Below, one piece after another: positions 9,019 through 16,794 of a stretch of DNA of 64,000 bases. Under the pieces are notes generated by a model. That model searched no databases and was not told where the DNA came from. It saw only the letters and a list, made by a program, of their open reading frames with translations. Made by a program: the position numbers and the translations under genes. The DNA is from Bacteroides sp. (GTDB lineage Bacteria > Bacteroidota > Bacteroidia > Bacteroidales > Bacteroidaceae), in NCBI GenBank assembly GCA_019416685.1, contig DXWV01000033.1, forward strand, positions 25,214-89,213, read 5' to 3'. Numbering within the stretch: the first letter of the stretch is position 1; each line of letters starts with the position of its first letter.

Positions 9019-10023
9019 TTATTTTAGTAATTTCCGTGCTTCTTCTATAATCGTATCAAGTCCATTGACTTCATCTTTGTAGTTTATATCTACTTTTACA
9101 TCCGGATCAATTCCCCATTCAATGTGGTTCATGTTTTTGTCAAAGTGCGGGCTGGCAGAAAAACGGATCGTCCAGCCATTGGGGAGTTCTGATGAAAAAG
9201 GCATGCCTGATCCTCCTCCGGTTTTATCACCTACGATTGTTACATTAGGAAGACATCTCATATGATTGACGAAATCGTTGGTAGCGCTGTATGAATGCCG
9301 ATTGGTGAGTACAGCTACTTTCTTTTGCCAGCGAATACCTTTGGCAGGTTCCAGATAGATAGCATATGGCTTTGAGAAATCATTGTGTCCTGGACCTGTT
9401 TTATGACAGATATACCCTGTTAGTATTTTCTTTTCTGTAAATCTCGAAGCTATTTTTGCTGAGTTTGTTGCATTCCCTCCGGAATTTTGGCGGACATCAA
9501 TAATGAGTCCTTTACAGTTAGAAAGATAAGAGAAAACCCTGTCCAAATCATTATTATCAATACCTTCGGAAAATTTTTCATAATAGATATAACCAATTTT
9601 ATCGTTCAGTATTTTATATTTGAAGCCGGCTGTCTGTTGATAGTTTTGCCCCAGGTAATAGTTGTTTTCTATAGTTGCTTCACTGAAATTGCGTGGTGAG
9701 TCAAGCCAGAAGTCAAAGTGTGTCTGATTGTCAGTAGAGGTTAAGTTGACATGTCCGTCCTGGAGTTCGTACAACATATCGCTGAGTATCTGAAAGAGAT
9801 CCCGGTCATCCATATCCGGATCAATAAATTTACGTTTTCTTTCTCCGATCTTTTTCCAGTCGATGCCTTTATAATCCAGAAAGCAATACCGTTCGTCGAT
9901 GATTTTCCAGAGTTGTTCAAAGTTTCCTACCGGATCATTGGTGTACTCTTCTTCCCCGATGCAGGCGGTTAACCCACTCAGGCAAGTAAGAAATAATAGC
10001 CAACTGATCATCCGGTTTCTCAT
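9019..10023 (-). CDS. S41-family (C-terminal processing) peptidase-like lipoprotein
   Basis: This 334-residue lipoprotein is an S41/tricorn-core type serine peptidase. The lipobox SGLTAC places the lipid on Cys21. Residues about 30-100 form the N-terminal helical cap (LSDMLYELQDGHVNL is a family hallmark). The peptidase core includes GYIYYEKF, IIDVRQNSGGN, and the segment TNRHSYSATNDF with Ser246 as the likely nucleophile by position. There is little room for a separate PDZ domain. The C-terminus carries the GIDPDVK motif common to S41 enzymes. It follows DUF3316 and parC on the minus strand, but a dispersed hairpin repeat interrupts the spacing, so co-transcription is uncertain. Its substrate is unknown. 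Confidence 0.85.
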   Translation of the reverse strand: MRNRMISWLLFLTCLSGLTACIGEEEYTNDPVGNFEQLWKIIDERYCFLDYKGIDWKKIGERKRKFIDPDMDDRDLFQILSDMLYELQDGHVNLTSTDNQTHFDFWLDSPRNFSEATIENNYYLGQNYQQTAGFKYKILNDKIGYIYYEKFSEGIDNNDLDRVFSYLSNCKGLIIDVRQNSGGNATNSAKIASRFTEKKILTGYICHKTGPGHNDFSKPYAIYLEPAKGIRWQKKVAVLTNRHSYSATNDFVNHMRCLPNVTIVGDKTGGGSGMPFSSELPNGWTIRFSASPHFDKNMNHIEWGIDPDVKVDINYKDEVNGLDTIIEEARKLLK

Positions 10024-10030
10024 CTTTCCA

Positions 10031-10106
10031 TTTACTATTTACTATTTACAATTGTCCACGCTATCACCCTGCATAGTACTTCTCCACTCTCCCTTCTCCC
10101 TTTAAT
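10031..10106. repeat. Dispersed GCTATCACCCTGCATAGTA element (copy a)
   Basis: The core GCTATCACCCTGCATAGTA, flanked by CTTCTCCACTCTCCCTTCTC, matches the element at 43826-43900 (CTATCGCCCTGCATA with a CCCTTCTCCCTTCTC tail) and the core at 49405-49433. It separates the peptidase from the DUF3316 gene and reaches its last codons. Confidence 0.7.
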
Positions 10107-10971
10107 ATGCTCTTATTGCCGCCGGCAATGGTGTTCCGCTTTTGTTACGGATCAGATACAGGTCTTTTACGAATCCTACCATGAATACGTGTGAATATGT
10201 ATGTGTCCGGATATCGTTAACATCCGATTGCTGTAAATCTGCTACATAACTGAGGCGCATCTTTGCATAGCGAATTGGAAAGTCTATGGATAACATTTGT
10301 CTCATGGAGGGTTGGTTGTGCAGTGACGTAAATTGTACTACTCCGCTGGAATTGCCCAATGTGAATATCTCATAATAAGATTGACCGTAGTGAGGTGAAA
10401 ACATAACTCCTATTACCGGCACATTGACCTGATAGCGGAATGTGAGTGGATAGTTTTTTATTTTTGCATGCCAGATTGCCATGCCGGAAGCGTCGAGATT
10501 GAGGAATGCCCGTGCCGATGCGGGGTTATTGGTGTTGCGCAGATTGTATACAAATCCTCCGTTAATATCTGCCAAAGCACCTGCCAGCAGTTTAAAGTTC
10601 TCTGTGATACGAAATTGGTAATGCAAGCCATAATTCCAATTCACTAATCCGGCAAAGGTGTTATTGTTATCTACCCGGTTATGTGTATATCCAATGTTTG
10701 CCTGAAAAAAGTTTTGTACGGATACTTTTCCATTAAGCAACTTAGTCATACGCATTGTCTCTCGTGAGATACGAAAGTCGATACCTTTATATTCCTGTGG
10801 TGAAAGATAGGTGTCGAATATATTGGTATAACCTATTCCGTACATAGTAGCACGGGTCACATAGCGGTTGGCTTGCAACGAATCTACCTGAGCATACAGT
10901 CCGTGGCAGAGAGCCAGCAGACAATATCCGGTTAGACCAATCTTTAACAGTATCTTCTTTTTCATTGACAA
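10102..10971 (-). CDS. DUF3316 outer-membrane-type protein
   Basis: This 289-residue secreted protein matches the Bacteroidetes family DUF3316, whose function is not known. A signal peptide ends at about residue 27 (LYAQ). The rest alternates short amphipathic strands with aromatic residues and turns (for example FFQANIGYTHN and GLHYQFRITENFKLLAG), as in small outer-membrane beta-barrels, so an outer-membrane location is an inference. The ATG at 10971 or the one two codons later could serve as start. It lies directly downstream of the parC-like gene, a conserved-looking arrangement without known functional meaning. Confidence 0.75.
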   Translation of the reverse strand: MSMKKKILLKIGLTGYCLLALCHGLYAQVDSLQANRYVTRATMYGIGYTNIFDTYLSPQEYKGIDFRISRETMRMTKLLNGKVSVQNFFQANIGYTHNRVDNNNTFAGLVNWNYGLHYQFRITENFKLLAGALADINGGFVYNLRNTNNPASARAFLNLDASGMAIWHAKIKNYPLTFRYQVNVPVIGVMFSPHYGQSYYEIFTLGNSSGVVQFTSLHNQPSMRQMLSIDFPIRYAKMRLSYVADLQQSDVNDIRTHTYSHVFMVGFVKDLYLIRNKSGTPLPAAIRAY

Positions 10972-10985
10972 ACCAATTAGTATTT

Positions 10986-11059
10986 AATTGAAAGTTGAAA
11001 ACAAAGTCAACTGCATTACATTTTGTCATAAAGCAGATGCCAATTTTCAACTTTCAATT
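10986..11059. repeat. Perfect 16-bp inverted repeat downstream of parC
   Basis: AATTGAAAGTTGAAAA (10986-11001) and TTTTCAACTTTCAATT (11044-11059) are exact reverse complements separated by 42 bp. It begins two bases after the topoisomerase stop codon. The GTTGAAAG-type arms resemble those of the hairpin at 22920-23047. Confidence 0.85.
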
Positions 11060-11061
11060 AT

Positions 11062-13710
11062 TCAAAACAGCTTCATCTGTCCTGTCATTTCGTCCAGAAT
11101 ATCCCCTTCACTTTTACCGTGATCCGGATCGAGTATCTCTGTCTCCTCCTCTGTTTCCTCTTCTTCTTTGGGGGCGGGAGGTTCAGGGAAGCGTGTCGGT
11201 TCCAGTTCGTTGATTGTTTCTACCGTATAAGTAGTGATACGCTTGCCTTTTGCTTTAAAGCCTTTGACGGCAATAAATTCATCAGCATCTATCACCATCG
11301 GATCTCGGAAACTGTCATGACCGCCAAAGATGACCTCCAGGCGTGGGTAATATTCATCAGTCAACAGAATTAGTTGATTCGCTTTATTCTCTCCCAGATA
11401 ATTCTGCTTGCGGGAGGTGTTTTCAAAGCAGAAACGTTTCAGATAGGGATAATTCTGCTGATCTGCGTCGTATAGTACGGCTGTCCATATCTTGTTGGAA
11501 TCAAACTTTTCAACGATACTTACATTGTTTTCGTAATGGTTGCTCACATCGAAGTTTGTAGTATAGAACTCGCCTGTGTTGAGAACTACCAGGATTGAGT
11601 CGTCACTTTGGAATTCTCCCAGATATTCACCTCGTCCGTCATAATTGAGGCGCAGTACATCCCGGTCGAACCATACTTTACGTCCTCCAAGCGTAGAACC
11701 TCCGCGTTGCTTTAAGGCTATCTTGTGTACAGGCAGACGGGTCAGAATAACTCCCTGTGCCTGGCGGCTCTTGATACCAATCTCACTGAAGTCCCGTTCG
11801 AAAATGATACGGCGCACACGTGGATTCGGTTTCAACGTCACTTTTATGATTTCGGCTTCTCCGTTCGGGTTTGCGCTGAAATAAGTGATTCGTGATTCGG
11901 GAGTACCTTGTGTTACGTCATATTCGCGGTCACGCACAATTGAGGTTACGGCAAAACGTTTTATGTAAGTAGTTCCCTCTTTCCCGTCGCGATAAGTTAC
12001 ATTATAAATCGTTCGTTTATCATTCTTTTTGAATACATTGACATACAGTACGTTTTTACCTACGAACTTTTTGTCGGCTACAGGAGTGATCATGTATTTA
12101 CCGTCTTTGTAGAAGATGATAACGTCGTCTATATCCGAACAGCAGGCTACGAATTCATCTTTCTTCAGTGCTGTACCGATAAAACCTTCTTCACGGTTGA
12201 TGTATAGCTTTTCGTTGGCTTCCACCACTTTGGTTGCTTCGATGGTATCAAAGTTGCGTAGTTCTGTACGGCGAGGGAAATTCTTACCGTATTTTTCTTT
12301 CAACATCTGGTACCAACTAATTGTGTACTCCACGATATTGGCCAGATGATTGTCTATTTCGGCAATCTCCGATTTCATTTTGGCTATGTTTTCCTCTGCT
12401 TTGTCAGAGTTGAACTTTAGGATACGTCCCATTTTGATTTCCATCAGTTTCAGGATGTCTTCCTTGGTTACTTCCCGTATGAATTGCGGATAGAAAGGAG
12501 TTAACCGTTTATCAATATGTTCGCATGCAGCATCCATATCTTTGGATTGCTCGAACTCTTTATCTTTATAGATACGCTCTTCAATAAATATTTTCTCGAG
12601 TGAAGCAAAGTGCAGGTTTTCCTGTAGTTCACCTTTGTGTATTTCGAGTTCCTGGCGAAGAAGATCGAGTGTATTGTCCGCTGACTTTCTTAATACATCA
12701 CTGATGGCCAGAAAGTGTGGCTTATTATCATCGATCACACAGCAGTTGGGCGATATGCTTACTTCACAATCGGTAAAAGCATATAGTGCATCAATGGTTT
12801 TGTCCGATGAAGTTCCTGCTGCCAGGTGTACTAATATCTCTACGTTGGCAGAGGTGTTATCATCTACTTTGCGTACTTTGATTTTCCCTTTGTCTACAGC
12901 TTTCAGGATGGAATCAATTACTGTTGTGGTGGTTCTTCCATAGGGAATTTCCGTGATCGCTAATGTCTTATTGTCAATCTTATTGATTTTGGCGCGTATC
13001 TTCACAGAACCACCCCGTTCACCGTCATTATACTTGGATACGTCTATAGAACCTCCCGTCTGAAAGTCCGGGTAGAGTTTAAAACCTTCTCCATGTAGAT
13101 AACTGATAGAGGCGTCACACAATTCATTGAAGTTGTGTGGTAATATTTTTGAAGAGAGTCCTACTGCAATACCTTCTACTCCCTGTGCCAATAGTAGTGG
13201 GAATTTAACAGGTAAAGTAATGGGCTCTTTGTTTCGTCCGTCGTAAGACAACTTCCATTCTGTTGTTTTCGGATTGAATACTACGTCGAGTGCAAATTTA
13301 GAGAGACGGGCTTCGATATAACGTGGCGCAGCTGCACCGTCACCGGTGAGAATGTTACCCCAGTTACCCTGGCAATCTACCAGCAAATCTTTTTGCCCCA
13401 ACTGTACCAGTGCATCTCCGATAGAAGCATCTCCGTGTGGGTGAAACTGCATGGTATGCCCCACGATGTTTGCCACTTTATTGTAACGCCCGTCATCCAA
13501 CCTCCTCATGGAGTGCAATATACGGCGTTGCACAGGCTTTAGCCCATCGTTGATATGGGGTACGGCGCGTTCCAGAATGACATACGAAGCATAGTCCAGA
13601 AACCAGTTCTGGTACATACCTGTGAGTTGATGTTTTACGCTTTCGTTGTGGGAGTCCGCCGGCTTATAGTCTGAATGTTCTTCCGTTATCTCGTTGATTT
13701 CGTCACTCAT
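11062..13710 (-). CDS. parC: DNA gyrase/topoisomerase IV subunit A (ParC-type)
   Basis: This 882-residue protein is the DNA-breaking subunit of a type IIA topoisomerase. The breakage-reunion domain carries QRRILHSM and the active-site block GDGAAAPRYIEARL with Tyr131 as the DNA-linking tyrosine. A coiled tower region follows (about 330-480). The C-terminal domain (about 520-830) has beta-pinwheel repeats but no clear full GyrA box (QRRGGKG); the nearest is KQRGGSTLGGRK. That favours topoisomerase IV (chromosome decatenation) over gyrase. The tail is rich in Glu. Its partner ParE is not in the window. It is divergent from glyS. Confidence 0.9.
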   Translation of the reverse strand: MSDEINEITEEHSDYKPADSHNESVKHQLTGMYQNWFLDYASYVILERAVPHINDGLKPVQRRILHSMRRLDDGRYNKVANIVGHTMQFHPHGDASIGDALVQLGQKDLLVDCQGNWGNILTGDGAAAPRYIEARLSKFALDVVFNPKTTEWKLSYDGRNKEPITLPVKFPLLLAQGVEGIAVGLSSKILPHNFNELCDASISYLHGEGFKLYPDFQTGGSIDVSKYNDGERGGSVKIRAKINKIDNKTLAITEIPYGRTTTTVIDSILKAVDKGKIKVRKVDDNTSANVEILVHLAAGTSSDKTIDALYAFTDCEVSISPNCCVIDDNKPHFLAISDVLRKSADNTLDLLRQELEIHKGELQENLHFASLEKIFIEERIYKDKEFEQSKDMDAACEHIDKRLTPFYPQFIREVTKEDILKLMEIKMGRILKFNSDKAEENIAKMKSEIAEIDNHLANIVEYTISWYQMLKEKYGKNFPRRTELRNFDTIEATKVVEANEKLYINREEGFIGTALKKDEFVACCSDIDDVIIFYKDGKYMITPVADKKFVGKNVLYVNVFKKNDKRTIYNVTYRDGKEGTTYIKRFAVTSIVRDREYDVTQGTPESRITYFSANPNGEAEIIKVTLKPNPRVRRIIFERDFSEIGIKSRQAQGVILTRLPVHKIALKQRGGSTLGGRKVWFDRDVLRLNYDGRGEYLGEFQSDDSILVVLNTGEFYTTNFDVSNHYENNVSIVEKFDSNKIWTAVLYDADQQNYPYLKRFCFENTSRKQNYLGENKANQLILLTDEYYPRLEVIFGGHDSFRDPMVIDADEFIAVKGFKAKGKRITTYTVETINELEPTRFPEPPAPKEEEETEEETEILDPDHGKSEGDILDEMTGQMKLF

Positions 13711-13893
13711 ATGGTTAATATTCCTCTTGTTTTAACAACAAATTATCTTTTTTACATCATTATAGAACGATGTGCACGCAAAAATACGAATTTTCTCCAA
13801 AAAAATCATTTACTTTGCGAATTATTTCCGAGTGTGATTTACAGGCAGATATCGGAATCGTAAATTGTAAATGATTAAATTGTAAATAAAACA
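13711..13893. promoter_or_regulatory. Divergent promoter region between parC and glyS
   Basis: This 183-bp gap must drive both genes. On the minus strand TATTTTTG (13779-13786) matches the -7 consensus TAnnTTTG, though no well-spaced TTTG is upstream. On the plus strand TTTACTTTGC near 13809-13818 resembles a -7 element for glyS. The repeated TGTAAAT segments just before the glyS ATG (about 13864-13888) make the leader very AT-rich. Confidence 0.45.
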
Positions 13894-15435
13894 ATGGCAC
13901 AAGAAGACGTTTTTAAGAAATTGGTATCACATTGCAAAGAGTATGGTTTTGTATTTCCTTCAAGTGATATTTACGACGGACTGGGAGCTGTATACGACTA
14001 CGGCCAGATGGGAGTTGAACTCAAAAATAATATTAAGAAATATTGGTGGGACAGCATGGTATTGCTGCACGAGAATATTGTCGGCATTGACTCTGCTATC
14101 TTTATGCACCCCACTATCTGGAAGGCTTCCGGACACGTTGATGCGTTCAATGATCCGTTGATTGATAACAAAGATTCTAAAAAACGCTATCGTGCAGACG
14201 TACTTATTGAAGACCAATTGGCTAAGTACGACGATAAAATGAATAAAGAAGTAGCTAAGGCTGCCAAAAAGTTTGGCGATGCTTTTGATGAGGCACAGTT
14301 CCGTAGTACAAATGGCCGTGTTCTTGAACATCAGGCTAAGCGTGATGCGCTTCATACACGTTTTGCAAAAGCATTAAACGATGGTGATCTTGACGAGCTT
14401 CGTCAGATTATTATTGATGAAGAAATTGTTTGTCCTATTTCGGGTACTAAGAATTGGACAGAGGTTCGTCAGTTCAATCTGATGTTCTCTACTGATATGG
14501 GATCTACTTCAGAAGGTGCAATGAAAATTTACCTTCGTCCGGAAACAGCACAGGGGATTTTTGTGAATTATCTCAATGTACAGAAAACCGGTCGTATGAA
14601 AATACCTTTCGGTATTGCACAGATTGGTAAGGCCTTCCGTAACGAAATTGTAGCCCGTCAGTTTATCTTCCGTATGCGTGAATTTGAACAGATGGAGATG
14701 CAGTTCTTTGTAAAACCGGGTACTGAACTGGAGTGGTTCCCAAAATGGAAAGAAATGCGTTTGAAATGGCACAAAGCACTTGGTTTCGGTGATGATCATT
14801 ACCGTTTCCACGATCACGATAAGCTGGCTCACTATGCCAATGCAGCTACAGACATCGAATTCCTTATGCCGTTTGGTTTCAAAGAGGTAGAAGGTATACA
14901 TTCACGTACCAACTTCGACCTTAGCCAGCATGAGAAATTCTCCGGCAAGAGTATCAAATACTTCGATCCTGAACTGAATGAGTCATACACTCCGTACGTT
15001 ATTGAAACTTCTATCGGTGTGGATCGTATGTTCCTCAGTATCATGAGTGCTGCTTATTGCGAAGAGCAACTCGAAAACGGTGAAAGCCGCGTGGTATTGA
15101 AACTTCCTGCAGCTCTTGCTCCGGTGAAGCTGGCCGTAATGCCTTTGATAAAGAAAGACGGACTGCCCGAAAAAGCTCGTGAGATTATTGATAGTCTTAA
15201 GTTCCACTTCCATTGTCAGTATGACGAGAAAGACAGTATCGGAAAACGGTATCGTCGTCAGGACGCCATTGGTACTCCATACTGCGTAACGGTTGACCAT
15301 CAGACGCTGGAAGATAATTGTGTGACTCTGCGTAATCGCGACACCATGCAGCAGGAGCGTGTAGCTATCTCTGAACTGAACAATATTATTGCTGACAGAG
15401 TAAGCATCACTTCGCTTTTGAAAACTTTACAATAA
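13894..15435 (+). CDS. glyS: Glycyl-tRNA synthetase (single-chain type)
   Basis: This 513-residue class II aminoacyl-tRNA synthetase charges tRNA-Gly. It is the homodimeric alpha2 form found in eukaryotes, archaea and some bacteria, not the tetrameric GlyQ/GlyS of E. coli. Recognisable parts are the N-terminal VFPSSDIYDGLGAVYDYG block, motif 2 (FRNEIVARQFIFRMREFEQ-type segment), motif 3 (SIGVDRMFLSIM) and the C-terminal anticodon-binding domain from about residue 405. An insertion of about 60 charged residues (about 100-165) is usual in the family. It is essential and monocistronic or weakly linked to the FKBP gene 11 bp downstream. Confidence 0.97.
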   Translation: MAQEDVFKKLVSHCKEYGFVFPSSDIYDGLGAVYDYGQMGVELKNNIKKYWWDSMVLLHENIVGIDSAIFMHPTIWKASGHVDAFNDPLIDNKDSKKRYRADVLIEDQLAKYDDKMNKEVAKAAKKFGDAFDEAQFRSTNGRVLEHQAKRDALHTRFAKALNDGDLDELRQIIIDEEIVCPISGTKNWTEVRQFNLMFSTDMGSTSEGAMKIYLRPETAQGIFVNYLNVQKTGRMKIPFGIAQIGKAFRNEIVARQFIFRMREFEQMEMQFFVKPGTELEWFPKWKEMRLKWHKALGFGDDHYRFHDHDKLAHYANAATDIEFLMPFGFKEVEGIHSRTNFDLSQHEKFSGKSIKYFDPELNESYTPYVIETSIGVDRMFLSIMSAAYCEEQLENGESRVVLKLPAALAPVKLAVMPLIKKDGLPEKAREIIDSLKFHFHCQYDEKDSIGKRYRRQDAIGTPYCVTVDHQTLEDNCVTLRNRDTMQQERVAISELNNIIADRVSITSLLKTLQ

Positions 15436-15446
15436 ATCCTTGACGA

Positions 15447-16082
15447 ATGAATAAGAAAATCTATTTATTACCAATCCTATTGCTGGCACTTGCCTTTACT
15501 TCTTGTGAAGAAACGAAAGAGGTGAGCAGGTATGATAACTGGCAGGCACGAAATGAGGCGTTTATCGACTCTTTGTATAATGTATATACAACGGAGGCCG
15601 ATCACGGTGGATTGGATAGCATTCATCTCATGTCTGCTCCGGGTGCCTGTATATTTTATAAGGAGCTGAAGCCGATAACGGATGATCCGAGTAAGAACCC
15701 GAATCCAACGAATCTGGATGAGGTTATTGAAGGATATGTTTCTCAAGATATACAACCCTTCTATACAGATAGTGTATATATGTATTATAAGGGTACTTTA
15801 ATTATCGGAGACCGATTTGATGGATTCAAAGGTGCTAATCCTACTGCTTTCGATTCACCGAAGAAATTTAAAGTGAACGGTGTAATTACTGGTTGGACTG
15901 AGATGCTTCAGCGTATGAAAGTAGGAGAGCGAAGGTTAGTTTACATACCTTGGAACTATGGTTATGGTTCCAGTGGTAATGGGAGTATTTTAGGATATTC
16001 CACATTGATTTTTGATATGCAATTGTATAGTATCGAAAATCGTAGTTCGAACTCGCTGTCGACCCTGGCTGTAGAAGAATAG
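15447..16082 (+). CDS. FKBP-type peptidyl-prolyl isomerase lipoprotein
   Basis: This 211-residue lipoprotein should catalyse cis-trans isomerisation of X-Pro bonds in the periplasm. The lipobox FTSC puts the lipid on Cys20. The FKBP fold lies in the C-terminal half (about 85-195) with VNGVITGWTEMLQRMKVGE, YIPWNYGYGS and TLIFDMQL, the canonical VIxGW and Y/AYG core motifs. It begins 11 bp after glyS and ends in a clear terminator at 16107-16143. The glyS-FKBP unit may be one transcript. Confidence 0.92.
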   Translation: MNKKIYLLPILLLALAFTSCEETKEVSRYDNWQARNEAFIDSLYNVYTTEADHGGLDSIHLMSAPGACIFYKELKPITDDPSKNPNPTNLDEVIEGYVSQDIQPFYTDSVYMYYKGTLIIGDRFDGFKGANPTAFDSPKKFKVNGVITGWTEMLQRMKVGERRLVYIPWNYGYGSSGNGSILGYSTLIFDMQLYSIENRSSNSLSTLAVEE

Positions 16083-16106
16083 ACTTTCTGTATTTAAGTA
16101 ATATAG

Positions 16107-16143
16107 CCTGTTTTCCTTTTTATGGAAAACAGGTTGTTTTTTT
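16107..16143 (+). terminator. Rho-independent terminator after FKBP
   Basis: CCTGTTTTCC (16107-16116) pairs exactly with GGAAAACAGG (16124-16133), followed by TTGTTTTTTT. It ends the glyS-FKBP transcript, so the ubiquitin-like remnant immediately downstream lies outside it. Confidence 0.9.
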
Positions 16144-16179
16144 ATAAATTCTACTTCATGATTCATTTGTTTAGTATGA

Positions 16180-16368
16180 GTATTTGATGCATATGAAACT
16201 GTTGCACAGCTTAAGTCTAAGATTCAGGATAGAGAGGGAATCCCACCTAATCAACAAAGACTTATTTTTGCCGGGAAACAATTAGAAGATGGAAAAACGT
16301 TGCAAGATTACTCTATTACAAAGGAGTCTACTCTTCATTTATTAATAAATTTTCGTCCAAGTCGTTGA
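16180..16368 (+). pseudogene. N-terminally truncated ubiquitin-like gene remnant
   Basis: The open frame from 16180 to the stop at 16366-16368 encodes 62 residues that align without a gap to eukaryotic ubiquitin from about residue 17. Matching segments include KSKIQDREGIPP, QQRLIFAGKQLEDGKTL and YSITKESTLHLL (ubiquitin: KAKIQDKEGIPP, QQRLIFAGKQLEDGRTL, YNIQKESTLHLV). The first 16 or so residues and any signal peptide are missing: an in-frame TGA (16177-16179) precedes the match and the frame has no ATG. ATGs at 16187 and 16193 are in another frame. The end is NFRPSR, so the Gly-Gly tail needed for conjugation is absent. Bacteroides fragilis is known to carry a secreted ubiquitin homologue thought to come from a eukaryote; this looks like a decayed relative. 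Flanking terminators suggest it is isolated. Confidence 0.88.
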
Positions 16369-16409
16369 AGCGTTTTGTAACTTTATTCCATAAAACTTAT
16401 AAAAATAGG

Positions 16410-16446
16410 ATCAGCTAATTTGCGGAATAGTTAGCTGATTTTTTTT
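16410..16446 (+). terminator. Terminator downstream of the ubiquitin-like remnant
   Basis: ATCAGCTAA (16410-16418) pairs exactly with TTAGCTGAT (16431-16439), followed by a run of seven T. It ends 78 bp after the remnant's stop codon, where the terminator of an intact gene would be expected. Confidence 0.85.
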
Positions 16447-16479
16447 ATCATAACTCTTTTGTAGTTCAATGAACGGAAT

Positions 16480-16644
16480 ATGAAATATTTACTTAGTATT
16501 CAAATATCTGCATATGATTTACTGCAAAGCAGAAGAGAGTTATCAAGAAACGTGGAAGCTTCCTATATTCAAAATACAAGAACGTCTACCATGGGAAGTT
16601 ATTTCATGTGTCGTTTTATATACAGTTTTAATTTCTTTCCTTAA
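16480..16644 (+). other. Short open frame of 54 codons, doubtful
   Basis: An ATG at 16480 opens 54 codons starting MKYLLSIQISAYDLLQ and ending at TAA 16642-16644. It has no ribosome-binding site, no recognised domain and no typical composition. It is listed only because it is the longest plus-strand frame in the gap before the carboxylase operon; the default reading is noncoding. Confidence 0.15.
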
Positions 16645-16731
16645 GTTTTACTCCTGATCGGGATGTTTAACGGCATGTTTCCTAACTTTTTTTAGAACTT
16701 GTATGTTATATTCAGTAGAATACACCTCTGA

Positions 16732-16776
16732 TGTAATCTGCATTACATGTATTCACTGTAATTATTTCTATTTTTA
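16732..16776 (+). promoter_or_regulatory. Crp/Fnr-type operator and -7 box of the carboxylase operon
   Basis: TGTAATCTGCATTACA (16732-16747) is a perfect TGTAAT-N4-ATTACA dyad. A -7-like box TATTTTTA ends at 16776, 36.5 bp from the dyad centre, placing the operator near -42 from the likely start, the classic class II activator position. The same dyad at the same distance precedes nrfH. The ATG of the first gene is at 16795. Confidence 0.65.
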
Positions 16777-16794
16777 CATCGTACTTAAATATGA

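Noticed and set aside
16187..16200. ATG codons just upstream of the ubiquitin match as a start
   Set aside because: ATGs at 16187 and 16193 are in a different frame from the ubiquitin reading, and that frame hits a stop at the ATTAGAAG segment.
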